From the NCBI GenBank assembly GCA_035515475.1, contig DATJBF010000079.1, positions 1-37,383 on the forward strand: a stretch of 37,383 nt of DNA. Direction: 5' to 3'. Within the stretch, counting starts at the first letter, position 1, and every line of letters starts with the position of its first letter. This DNA is from DATJBF01 sp035515475. GTDB taxonomy: Bacteria > Verrucomicrobiota > Verrucomicrobiia > Palsa-1439. Both the position numbers and the translations under genes were made by a program. A model generated the notes under the pieces. The model ran no database searches and was not told the DNA's origin. It was given only the letters and a program-made list of their open reading frames with translations. This document shows positions 23,917 to 30,817 of this stretch, piece by piece.

Positions 23917-24384
23917 AATGACCAATGACGAAATGCTAAGGACGAAGGAGAGACCAAAATCAAATGACGAACGCCGCTCGGCGCGGTAGGATGTATGACT
24001 TGGAGGAGCGGACCGCACGATTCGGCGAAGCCGTTGTCCGGTTTGCCAAGAAGCTGCCGGTGAATGCCGTGAACTCGCCGTTGATGAATCAGGTGGTCCG
24101 GTCCGCAACGAGCGTGGGCGCAAACTACAGTGAAGCGGACGACGCCGGTACGAAAAAGGAATTTATGCACAAAATCGGCACCTGCAAGCGAGAAGCGCGC
24201 GAAACCAAGCACTGGCTACGAATGATTGCTGCAGCGGAAGCAGGTCTGGCCGATGAGGCAAGGGACCTTTGGAAGGAAGCAAGGGAGTTGCATCTTGTTT
24301 TTGCAGCCATTACGCGGCGGGGAAAGGATTAGTCATTCATGGTTCGTCATTCCCTCGTCATTCGTGCTTGGACATTGGTCATTT
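23916..24384 (+). mobile_element. Four-helix-bundle (23S-IVS-like) element with 12-bp terminal inverted repeats
   Basis: AAATGACCAATG at 23916-23927 is repeated in inverted orientation at 24373-24384 (CATTGGTCATTT), with further matching sequence inside each end (AATGACGAAC at 23963-23972 and its complement at 24342-24351). The 469-bp unit between contains only the four-helix-bundle gene. It fits exactly between the rny stop codon and three bases before the ymdB start. Proteins of this family are known from intervening sequences of 23S rRNA in Leptospira and others, where the element ends pair as an RNA stem. Here the same kind of unit lies in a protein operon. No target-site duplication and no transposase are visible. 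Mobility is inferred. Confidence 0.6.
23991..24332 (+). CDS. Four-helix bundle protein (S23 / 23S rRNA intervening-sequence family)
   Basis: 113 residues from the ATG at 23991, which gives the family's own N-terminus (MYDLEERTARFGEAVVRFAKKLP). An ATG at 23964 with AAGGAG some 13 bases upstream would add nine residues translated from the element's terminal repeat. The body is all-helical: QVVRSATSVGANYSEADDA and KREARETKHWLRMIAAAE are the conserved blocks of this family. Members form pentameric four-helix bundles; related Avd proteins take part in diversity-generating retroelements, but no reverse transcriptase is present here. The function of stand-alone copies is unknown. It sits inside an inverted-repeat-bounded element between rny and ymdB. 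Confidence 0.85.
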   Translation: MYDLEERTARFGEAVVRFAKKLPVNAVNSPLMNQVVRSATSVGANYSEADDAGTKKEFMHKIGTCKREARETKHWLRMIAAAEAGLADEARDLWKEARELHLVFAAITRRGKD

Positions 24385-24387
24385 GAT

Positions 24388-25179
24388 ATGAAGATTCTGT
24401 TCATCGGCGATGTGGTCGGCAAACCCGGGCGGCGCGCCGTCGCGACCTTGGTGCCGCGACTGCGCGAGGAGTACCGCATCGATTTCGTGATCGCCAACGG
24501 TGAGAACAGCGCTCACGGCGCCGGGTTGACGGCCTCGACCGTGGACGCGTTGCTGTCCAGCGGTGTCGAGGTGATCACGTCGGGCGACCATATTTGGGAC
24601 CAGAAGGAAGCCGTGGAGGTCGTCGAGCGCGAGCCGCGGTTGTTGCGGCCGCTCAACTATCCGCCGCCGGCGCCGGGACGCGGGTCGATCGTCATCCACG
24701 ATGCAGGAAGGCCCACGGTCGGCGTGATCAATCTGATCGGCCGGGTCTTCATGCCGAACACGGACTGTCCGTTTCGGGCCGCGGAAGCGGAGGTCGCGCG
24801 GCTGCGGCAGCAGACGAACATCATCATTGTGGACTTGCATGCGGAGGCAACAAGCGAGAAGATTGCCATGGGCCGGTTTTTGGATGGAAAGGTGAGCGCG
24901 GTCATCGGAACACACACCCACGTTGCCACCGCCGACGAGCAGATTTTGCCGAACGGCACGGCGTACATCTCGGACGCGGGCATGTGCGGCCCGCACGACT
25001 CGGTACTCGGGCGGGACGTGGCCGCGGTGGTGCGGCGGTTTCTCACGCAGATGCCGCAAAAACTGGAAGTCGCGGAGCACGGCGTCGCCTTGTGCGGCGT
25101 AATCGTCGACGTGGACGAGAATACCGGCCGGTCCCGTGCCATCGAACGAATCCGCCGGCCGTGCGACCCAAGCGAGTGA
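24388..25179 (+). CDS. ymdB: YmdB-family metallophosphoesterase (TIGR00282)
   Basis: 263 residues. The family hydrolyses 2',3'-cyclic nucleotides in tested members and affects biofilm and motility decisions in Bacillus. The dimetal site is seen as FIGDVVG (Asp8), IANGENSAHG (Glu39, Asn40), TSGDHIWD (Asp67, His68) and IGTHTHV with its two histidines. The start at 24388 gives the family N-terminus MKILFIGD; no Shine-Dalgarno sequence precedes it because the inverted repeat of the inserted element ends only three bases upstream. It follows rny, as in Firmicutes, suggesting a shared role in RNA turnover. The amidohydrolase gene begins four bases after its stop codon. Confidence 0.93.
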   Translation: MKILFIGDVVGKPGRRAVATLVPRLREEYRIDFVIANGENSAHGAGLTASTVDALLSSGVEVITSGDHIWDQKEAVEVVEREPRLLRPLNYPPPAPGRGSIVIHDAGRPTVGVINLIGRVFMPNTDCPFRAAEAEVARLRQQTNIIIVDLHAEATSEKIAMGRFLDGKVSAVIGTHTHVATADEQILPNGTAYISDAGMCGPHDSVLGRDVAAVVRRFLTQMPQKLEVAEHGVALCGVIVDVDENTGRSRAIERIRRPCDPSE

Positions 25180-25183
25180 TCTT

Positions 25184-26407
25184 ATGATCTTGCGAGCGCA
25201 ATACGTGTTGCCCATGGATGAACCGCCGATCGAAGACGGCGCCGTCGTGGTGGACGGCGACCATGTCACCGCCGTCGGCAAGGCCGCCGAGATCCGCGCG
25301 GCCCACACCGGCGAGGTGCGCGATTTGGGCGAGCGCGTGCTGGCACCAGGATTGATCAACGCCCATTGTCATCTCGATTTGACGCGGTTGCGGGGGGAGG
25401 TGGAATGGCGGGGCAGCTTCATCGAGTGGGCGCTGCAATTGGTGGCCGCCAAGACACTTCACTCCGAAAAGGATTACCTCAGCGCGTTCACCATGGGATT
25501 GGACCAACTCAGTCGCTCGGGGACGACCACCGTGGTTGACATCACGTCGACGCCGTCCATTCTGCATCAAATCCTGCCGACGAAACTGCGCGTCTGGTGG
25601 TGCCTGGAGTTGATCGACTACAACAGCTCCGATGGCGCGCAGGCGCTGGTGACGAAAGCGCTGGACTTCGTGGCGGCGCACCCGGACGTTCGCGGCGGGT
25701 TTGGGTTGTCGCCGCACGCGCCGTACACGGTCAGCGCCGAATTGTACCGGCTGTGCGGTCAGTACGCCCGGCAGCGAAACCTCCTGTTGACGACGCATCT
25801 CGCGGAGTCCCAGGAAGAAGACGACATGATCCGGCGCGGGACGGGAGCGATGTACGATTATTTCCACCGGGCCGAACGCGACATGAGCGATTGCAAGCGG
25901 GTCGGTCCCGCGCAATTGTTGTCCGAGTACGGCGTGCTCGGTCCCCACTGTCTGGTGGCCCATGCCAACTGCCTGACGCCCTTGGACATGGCGTTGCTCA
26001 AGCAGACGGGCGCCCACGTCGTGCATTGTCCCAAGACGCATCGATTTTTCCGGCGAGGCACGCCGCTGGTCGGCGCGCTGGAAGATCTCGGAATCAATGT
26101 GTGCCTCGGCACGGACAGCATGGCGAGCAACGACACGCTCAGCATGCTCGACGAGATGCAGACTCTCGCGCGGATGTTTCCCCGGATGCCCGCACAATCG
26201 TTGCTGGAGATGGCGACGCTCCACGCGGCGAAGGCGTTGAACCAGACGGACAAGCTCGGGAGAATCACCCCCGGCGCGTGGGCGGACCTCATCGCCGCGC
26301 CGTGGGAAGGCGCCGGAGCGGATCCCTACGAGGCGATCGTATACGCCGACAAGGCCGTGAGTTTCTCGATGGTGGGAGGCGAGGTGCTCTTCGATGAGGC
26401 GAAGTAG
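25184..26407 (+). CDS. Amidohydrolase, cytosine deaminase/TRZ-ATZ-like
   Basis: 407 residues from the ATG at 25184; a longer frame from 25136 would overlap ymdB. It belongs to the metal-dependent amidohydrolase superfamily that deaminates nucleoside-like or heterocyclic substrates. Metal-site motifs are GLINAHCHLDL (His61, His63), SPHAPYTV, the HLAES block, and GTDSMASNDTLSM with the catalytic aspartate. The small N- and C-terminal beta domain (MILRAQYVLPM ... GAWADLIAAPWE) is also present. Possible substrates include S-adenosylhomocysteine/methylthioadenosine, guanine-like bases or aminodeoxyfutalosine; the sequence does not decide, and no menaquinone gene is nearby. The stop overlaps the next gene by 14 bases. 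Confidence 0.85.
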   Translation: MILRAQYVLPMDEPPIEDGAVVVDGDHVTAVGKAAEIRAAHTGEVRDLGERVLAPGLINAHCHLDLTRLRGEVEWRGSFIEWALQLVAAKTLHSEKDYLSAFTMGLDQLSRSGTTTVVDITSTPSILHQILPTKLRVWWCLELIDYNSSDGAQALVTKALDFVAAHPDVRGGFGLSPHAPYTVSAELYRLCGQYARQRNLLLTTHLAESQEEDDMIRRGTGAMYDYFHRAERDMSDCKRVGPAQLLSEYGVLGPHCLVAHANCLTPLDMALLKQTGAHVVHCPKTHRFFRRGTPLVGALEDLGINVCLGTDSMASNDTLSMLDEMQTLARMFPRMPAQSLLEMATLHAAKALNQTDKLGRITPGAWADLIAAPWEGAGADPYEAIVYADKAVSFSMVGGEVLFDEAK

Positions 26408-27011
26408 ATTGGGATTGTGCTTGTGCGGCTGCGTGGCCCTGGGGAGCGCGGTGGGAACGGCTGGGTTGCCGGCGGCGGAAACGAACGCGGTTCCCGCGGT
26501 CCGCCTCACGGACGGACAACTCAGCGACATGTTGCAGGGAGCGGTCCTGCTGGCGCGCATGGGTCTGTACGACGAAGCCGAGGAACGCTGCAAGCAGATC
26601 CTGGCTCAACAGCCCGACCAACCGGCCGTCCGGCAACTGTTGGGCGAGATCCAACAGAAGCGTCGCGAGCACGCCGCCTCGGGCGATCTGCAGCGTCGGC
26701 TCAACGAAACGATCATCCCCGAAGTAAGCGTGCGGGACGCGGCGGTGAACGACGTCATCCAGTTCCTGAAGGAGCAAGGTCAAAAGCTCTCGGGCAGCAA
26801 CGCGACCATCAATCTCGTCTGGGAAGCGCCGGAGGACGCCAGGACCACCAAAGTCACGCTGAACCTGCGCAAGATCCCGCTGGCGGATGCATTGCGGTAC
26901 GTGACGGAAATTGCGGGGCTCCGGTATCGCGTCGATCCCCAGGCCGTTGTGATCTACAAGCCGCTGCCGACCGCGTCGAAAGATTCCCCGCCGCCGAATG
27001 TCAAACCTTGA
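26394..27011 (+). CDS. Exported TPR/secretin-N-like protein
   Basis: 205 residues. The N-terminus is a signal peptide, possibly a weak lipobox (LCLCGC, ~8-13), with cleavage alternatively near AGLPAA. Residues ~45-85 look like one TPR-type helical repeat (AVLLARMGLYDEAEERCKQILAQQPDQPAVRQLLG). Residues ~108-195 resemble the STN/secretin N-terminal fold (VSVRDAAVNDVIQFLKEQ, then VTLNLRKIPLADALRYVTEIAGLRYRVDPQAVVIY). Such a fold usually occurs in secretins or TonB receptors as a docking domain; here it stands without the channel. It overlaps both neighbours by 14 bases, so it is firmly in the operon with the amidohydrolase and bioF. Periplasmic location is inferred; the function is unknown. Confidence 0.72.
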   Translation: MRRSRLGLCLCGCVALGSAVGTAGLPAAETNAVPAVRLTDGQLSDMLQGAVLLARMGLYDEAEERCKQILAQQPDQPAVRQLLGEIQQKRREHAASGDLQRRLNETIIPEVSVRDAAVNDVIQFLKEQGQKLSGSNATINLVWEAPEDARTTKVTLNLRKIPLADALRYVTEIAGLRYRVDPQAVVIYKPLPTASKDSPPPNVKP

Positions 27012-28185
27012 TGACCAAGTCGGTGCGGAGCTGGAACAGTGGGGCGCCGACGGGCTGTATCGGACGCTCCGCACCGTCGATTCGGCGCAGGGCGCCCGCA
27101 TCGTTCTCGACGGTCGCGAGTTTCTGAATTTTTCCAGCAACGATTACCTCGGTCTGGCCAATGACCCCGTCCTGAAACGGGCGGCGGCGGCCGCACTCGA
27201 GAAATTCGGCGTCGGGGCCGGGGCGTCGCGGCTCGTGTGCGGCAACCTGCGGCCCTACGAGGAACTGGAGCGCAAACTGGCGGCGTTCAAGGGCCGGGAA
27301 GCGGCCCTCGTGTTCGGCAGCGGGTACGCGGCCAACGTCGGCACGATCGCCGCGCTCGTCGGGGCCGGCGACGTCGTCATCCTCGACAAGCTCGATCACG
27401 CCAGCATTATCGACGGGACGCGCCTGAGCGGCGCGGCCCTTCGCGTCTATCCGCACCGGAACCTGAAGAAACTCGAAGACATTTTGCGCCAGAGCGGTTC
27501 GGCCCGCCGCAAACTCATCGTCACCGAAACGGTTTTTTCCATGGACGGCGACCTGGCGCCGCTGGCGGAGATCGTCGAATTGAAGGAGAAACATGGCGCC
27601 TGGCTCATGATCGACGAAGCCCACGCCACGGGGCTGTACGCCAAGAACCGCCGCGGCTTGGCCGAGGCGGCCGGCGTGGAGGACCGGATCGACGTGACGT
27701 TGGGCACATTGAGCAAGGCGCTCGGCAGCGCGGGTGGATTTGTGGTCGGCTCGCAAACCTTGATCGACGGCTTGCGCAACCGGGCGCGGAGCCTGATTTA
27801 CTCGACGGCGCTGCCGCCCGCCATCGTCGCGGCGGCGGCCGCCGCGGTGGATTTGGTGATGAGTGACGAGGGCCAGCAGCGGCGCGATCGGCTCTGGCGC
27901 AACGTGAGCCAGATGAAGAACGGCCTGGCGGCGCTCGGCGTCGCGAACCAATCGCGCAGCCCGATCGTGCCGATCGTGATCGGCGACGAACGCGCCACGG
28001 TTGAGGCGTCGAAGAAGTTATCCGAGCGGGGCATTTTCGTTCCCGCGATCCGGTTCCCGACGGTTCCCAAGGGCAAGGCGCGCCTGCGGGTTACGGTCAC
28101 GGCGGGGCATACGAGCGACGACATCCGGGGGTTCCTCTCGGCGATTGGCGTGATTCTGAGCGAAGCGAAGAATCTCTCGCACTGA
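26998..28185 (+). CDS. bioF: 8-amino-7-oxononanoate synthase
   Basis: 395 residues. This PLP enzyme condenses pimeloyl thioester with alanine in biotin synthesis. Family features: FLNFSSNDYLGLA (42-54), GVGAGASRLVCGN (71-83), the PLP-ring aspartate in MIDEAHATG (Asp206), and the PLP lysine Lys240 in TLGTLSKALGSAGG. Close relatives (KBL, glycine C-acetyltransferase) share these motifs, but the adjoining bioA favours BioF. The start overlaps the previous gene by 14 bases. The last ten residues (ILSEAKNLSH) and the stop codon are encoded by a palindromic repeat, so the native C-terminus has probably been replaced or extended. Confidence 0.9.
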   Translation: MSNLDDQVGAELEQWGADGLYRTLRTVDSAQGARIVLDGREFLNFSSNDYLGLANDPVLKRAAAAALEKFGVGAGASRLVCGNLRPYEELERKLAAFKGREAALVFGSGYAANVGTIAALVGAGDVVILDKLDHASIIDGTRLSGAALRVYPHRNLKKLEDILRQSGSARRKLIVTETVFSMDGDLAPLAEIVELKEKHGAWLMIDEAHATGLYAKNRRGLAEAAGVEDRIDVTLGTLSKALGSAGGFVVGSQTLIDGLRNRARSLIYSTALPPAIVAAAAAAVDLVMSDEGQQRRDRLWRNVSQMKNGLAALGVANQSRSPIVPIVIGDERATVEASKKLSERGIFVPAIRFPTVPKGKARLRVTVTAGHTSDDIRGFLSAIGVILSEAKNLSH

Positions 28186-28214
28186 GGGAGACCATTCGCT
28201 ACGCTTGGGGTGAC
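28150..28214. repeat. Imperfect palindromic repeat overlapping the bioF 3' end
   Basis: The arm at 28150-28175 and the arm at 28189-28214 are inverted copies, matching at 17 of 26 positions with a core of AGCG(A/T)AGCGAA. The unit is 65 bp, contains the bioF stop codon (28183-28185) and ends 10 bases before the bioA start. It looks like a MITE- or REP-sized interspersed element, distinct from the GTAG family. Its transcript could fold into a hairpin between bioF and bioA. Confidence 0.6.
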
Positions 28215-28224
28215 GGACGAAGAT

Positions 28225-29478
28225 ATGACCTCATTGCGCGACAAAGATCGCCGCTATCTCTGGCATCCCTTCACGCAGATGAGGGACTGGATGGCCGAGG
28301 AACCGGTCATCATCGCATCGGGAGACGGCGCCATCCTGCGCGACGCGGCCGGGCAGGAGTACATCGATGCCAACTCCTCGATCTGGACGAATCTGCACGG
28401 GCATCGGCATCCGAAGATCACGCAGGCGATCACGGATCAGCTTGATCGCATTGCCCACTCGTCGTTTCTCGGGCTGTCGAATGTTCCAGCGATCGAGCTG
28501 GCCGAGAAACTCGTTCAGATCGCACCGCATGGTCTCGCCCGCGTGTTCTACTCGGACGACGGGTCGACGGCGGTGGAGGTGGCGATCAAGATGGCGTTGC
28601 AGTATTGGCAGCACAAACAGCAACCGCAGCGGAAGAAATTCGTCGCGTTTGCGGACGCCTATCACGGTGACACCCTCGGCGCGGTCAGCGTGGGCGGGAT
28701 CGACCTGTTTCACGCCGCGTACAAACCGCTGACCTTCGCTGTGGTTCGAGTGGCCGAGTTGGCGCGATGGCAGGATGTCCTGGACGACAGCGTTGCCGCG
28801 GTGGTGATCGAGCCGTTGATACAGGGGGCGGGAGGAATGAAGTTGTGGCCGCGCGGACTCTTGAAGGAACTGCGGGAACGGTGTACGCGAACCGGTGCGT
28901 TGCTCGTTGCCGACGAGGTGCTCACGGGGTTCGGACGCACGGGGAAGATGTTCGCTTGCGAGCATGAAGGGGTGACGCCTGATTTGATGGCGGTGGCCAA
29001 GGGATTGACGGGCGGTTATCTGCCGCTGGCGGCAACGCTGACAACGGCAGAAATCTTCAACGCGTTTCTGGGGGAGTACGCGGAGTTCAAGACGTTTTTC
29101 CACGGACACAGTTACACGGGCAACCAACTCGGATGCGCCGCCGCGCTGGCGAACCTGCAGGTGTTCGAGGAAGAGAGGACGTTCGAGAAGCTCTCAGCTC
29201 TCAGCTCTCAGCTCTCAGCCGGACTGGAGAGATTGCGTGGACTGCCTGCTGTCCGCGACGTGCGGTATCTGGGTTTCATCGGGGCGGTCGAGATCGGCCC
29301 GTATCCGATCGAGCAGAAGATGGGGATCCAGGTGTGCAGCGAAATGCGCCGACGCGGCGTACTGACCCGGCCGCTGGGCAACACCATCGTTCTCATGCCG
29401 CCGTATTGCATTACGGAGCGGCAATTGGACCACGTGCTCAGCGTGCTTGCCGAATCCATCGCCGCCGTGATAGGCTGA
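28225..29478 (+). CDS. bioA: Adenosylmethionine--8-amino-7-oxononanoate aminotransferase
   Basis: 417 residues. It makes 7,8-diaminononanoate from the BioF product, with S-adenosylmethionine as usual amino donor. The N-terminus WHPFTQMRDW is characteristic of BioA, followed by SDDGSTAVEVAIKMALQYW, AFADAYHGDTLGAVSVGG, the PLP aspartate in VADEVLTGFGRTG (Asp230) and the PLP lysine Lys259 in AVAKGLTGG. The ATG at 28225 is preferred over an in-frame GTG at 28210 that lies within the palindromic repeat. A heptanucleotide tandem repeat in the coding region gives the segment KLSALSSQLSAGL. bioB and bioD are not in the window. Confidence 0.93.
   Translation: MTSLRDKDRRYLWHPFTQMRDWMAEEPVIIASGDGAILRDAAGQEYIDANSSIWTNLHGHRHPKITQAITDQLDRIAHSSFLGLSNVPAIELAEKLVQIAPHGLARVFYSDDGSTAVEVAIKMALQYWQHKQQPQRKKFVAFADAYHGDTLGAVSVGGIDLFHAAYKPLTFAVVRVAELARWQDVLDDSVAAVVIEPLIQGAGGMKLWPRGLLKELRERCTRTGALLVADEVLTGFGRTGKMFACEHEGVTPDLMAVAKGLTGGYLPLAATLTTAEIFNAFLGEYAEFKTFFHGHSYTGNQLGCAAALANLQVFEEERTFEKLSALSSQLSAGLERLRGLPAVRDVRYLGFIGAVEIGPYPIEQKMGIQVCSEMRRRGVLTRPLGNTIVLMPPYCITERQLDHVLSVLAESIAAVIG
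29189..29219 (+). repeat. Heptanucleotide tandem repeat (AGCTCTC x 4.4) inside bioA
   Basis: Four full copies of AGCTCTC plus AGC lie at 29189-29219, encoding the S/L-rich stretch LSALSSQLSA. Seven is not a multiple of three, so gain or loss of one unit would shift the frame and truncate BioA. Confidence 0.9.
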
Positions 29479-29496
29479 TTGCCAGAGGCGGCGGGG

Positions 29497-29868
29497 TTAA
29501 TCCCAGCCGAGGTTGGTGAGTCGGTCGTCGCTGATGCCGAAGTGGTGGGCGACTTCGTGGATGACGGTGCGAGCGACTTCGCGGCGGACGTCGAGCGGAT
29601 CGTCGAATTCATCGAGCAGGGGACGACGGAAGATGATGATGCGATCGGGCAAAGCCGAGTACGCAGTGGATCGTTCGGTGAGAGGGACGCCTTGGTACAG
29701 GCCGAAGAGCGTCTCGGCGGGCGGCACGTTCAACTGTTCCAACAGCTCCGCGCTCGGCTCGTCCTCGATGACGATTTCCACGTTGCTCATGAACCCGCGG
29801 ATCTCGTCGGGAATGAGTGACAGCCCGTCCGCGACCAGCCGGTCGAATGCGCGCGCGCTCAGCCTCAT
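29497..29868 (-). CDS. Minimal zincin metallopeptidase-family protein
   Basis: 123 residues, convergent with bioA and divergent from the Memo gene. The C-terminal HEVAHHFG holds the zinc motif HExxH (His104, Glu105, His108), and the N-terminal part (FDRLVADGLSLIPDEIRGFMSNVEIVIED) is typical of the short 'metallopeptidase family' (DUF1025-like) proteins of ~120 residues found widely in bacteria. The third zinc ligand would be the aspartate pair in GISDDRL. The start at 29868 matches the family's length; the open frame continues upstream across the divergent gene and that part is rejected. Physiological substrates are unknown. Confidence 0.85.
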   Translation of the reverse strand: MRLSARAFDRLVADGLSLIPDEIRGFMSNVEIVIEDEPSAELLEQLNVPPAETLFGLYQGVPLTERSTAYSALPDRIIIFRRPLLDEFDDPLDVRREVARTVIHEVAHHFGISDDRLTNLGWD

Positions 29869-29916
29869 GGGTGTCGTCCCTGTACCCGGCAATTCTGGTG
29901 GCCAGAAAGGAAGACC

Positions 29917-30735
29917 ATGATTCGTCCACCCGCAGTGGCCGGCCAATTCTACCCCGGAACCGCGTCGGAGATCGACGTTGAACTGGACGCGCTCGTCCGG
30001 CCGGCATCCGTCCGCCGCAAGGCCGTCGGAGTCGTGTGTCCGCATGCGGGCTGGATGTACTCGGGGCCGACGGCCGGGCTGGTGTATTCGAACGTTGTGA
30101 TTCCGGACCGCGTCGTTCTCGTCGGTCCGAACCATCACGGCATCGGCAGTACGTATGCCGTGTTCAGTGCGGGCGCGTGGCGGACGCCGGCCGGCGATGT
30201 GCCGATTGCGGAGCCGTTGGCCGCGGCGCTGCTGGACAACTGCGAGCTGCTTGCCGAAGACCCGCGCGCACACAGCGCGGAGCATTCCCTGGAAGTCCAG
30301 GTGCCGATGCTCCTGCGGGCCAATCCGAGCGTCCGCATCGTGCCGATCCTCATCGGCGGCACGTGGCCCGAGAGCGGCGGCCGTCACAATCTTCGCGACA
30401 TCGCAGCCGCGATCGTCCAGACCGTCCAGGATTACGGCAAACCGACCTTGCTCCTGGCCTCGACCGACCTCAACCACTACGAAGACCAGGAGACTTCGAA
30501 GATCAAGGACAAGCTCGTGCTCGACGCCGTGGTGAACATGGACGAAGACGCGCTGATGAGCCGCGTGGTCGACGTCAACGTCACGATGTGCGGCGTCGCA
30601 CCCACCTACATCGTCCTGCACGCGGCGAAGAAGCTCGGCGCCAAACACGCGGAACTGCTGGATTACCGCACGAGCGGCGACGTCAGCGGAGACTTCCAGC
30701 GCGTGGTCGGCTACGGCGCGGTGGTGATCTGGTAA
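29917..30735 (+). CDS. amrB: AmmeMemoRadiSam system protein B (MEMO1 family)
   Basis: 272 residues. The family is related to non-haem dioxygenases and human MEMO1. In bacteria it is often encoded with an AMMECR1 protein and a radical-SAM protein, which together are thought to perform an uncharacterised modification reaction. The opening RPPAVAGQFYPG is diagnostic; the metal-site histidines are in CPHAGWMYSG, GPNHHG and STDLNHY, and EHSLEVQ is the remaining conserved block. The ribosome binding site AAAGGAAG precedes the ATG. The AMMECR1 and radical-SAM partners are absent from this window, so the set is split or incomplete here. Confidence 0.9.
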   Translation: MIRPPAVAGQFYPGTASEIDVELDALVRPASVRRKAVGVVCPHAGWMYSGPTAGLVYSNVVIPDRVVLVGPNHHGIGSTYAVFSAGAWRTPAGDVPIAEPLAAALLDNCELLAEDPRAHSAEHSLEVQVPMLLRANPSVRIVPILIGGTWPESGGRHNLRDIAAAIVQTVQDYGKPTLLLASTDLNHYEDQETSKIKDKLVLDAVVNMDEDALMSRVVDVNVTMCGVAPTYIVLHAAKKLGAKHAELLDYRTSGDVSGDFQRVVGYGAVVIW

Positions 30736-30817
30736 GCCGGCGCTTGGCGGTCGGCTCGCCGGGGGCTTGGGGCCGAGACTCGACCTCGACTCCGTCAGGC
30801 GGCTTTCCTAGAATGCG

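Noticed and set aside
23991..24332. Diversity-generating retroelement (Avd-like accessory protein)
   Set aside because: The four-helix-bundle fold is shared with Avd, but no reverse transcriptase, template repeat or variable repeat is present.
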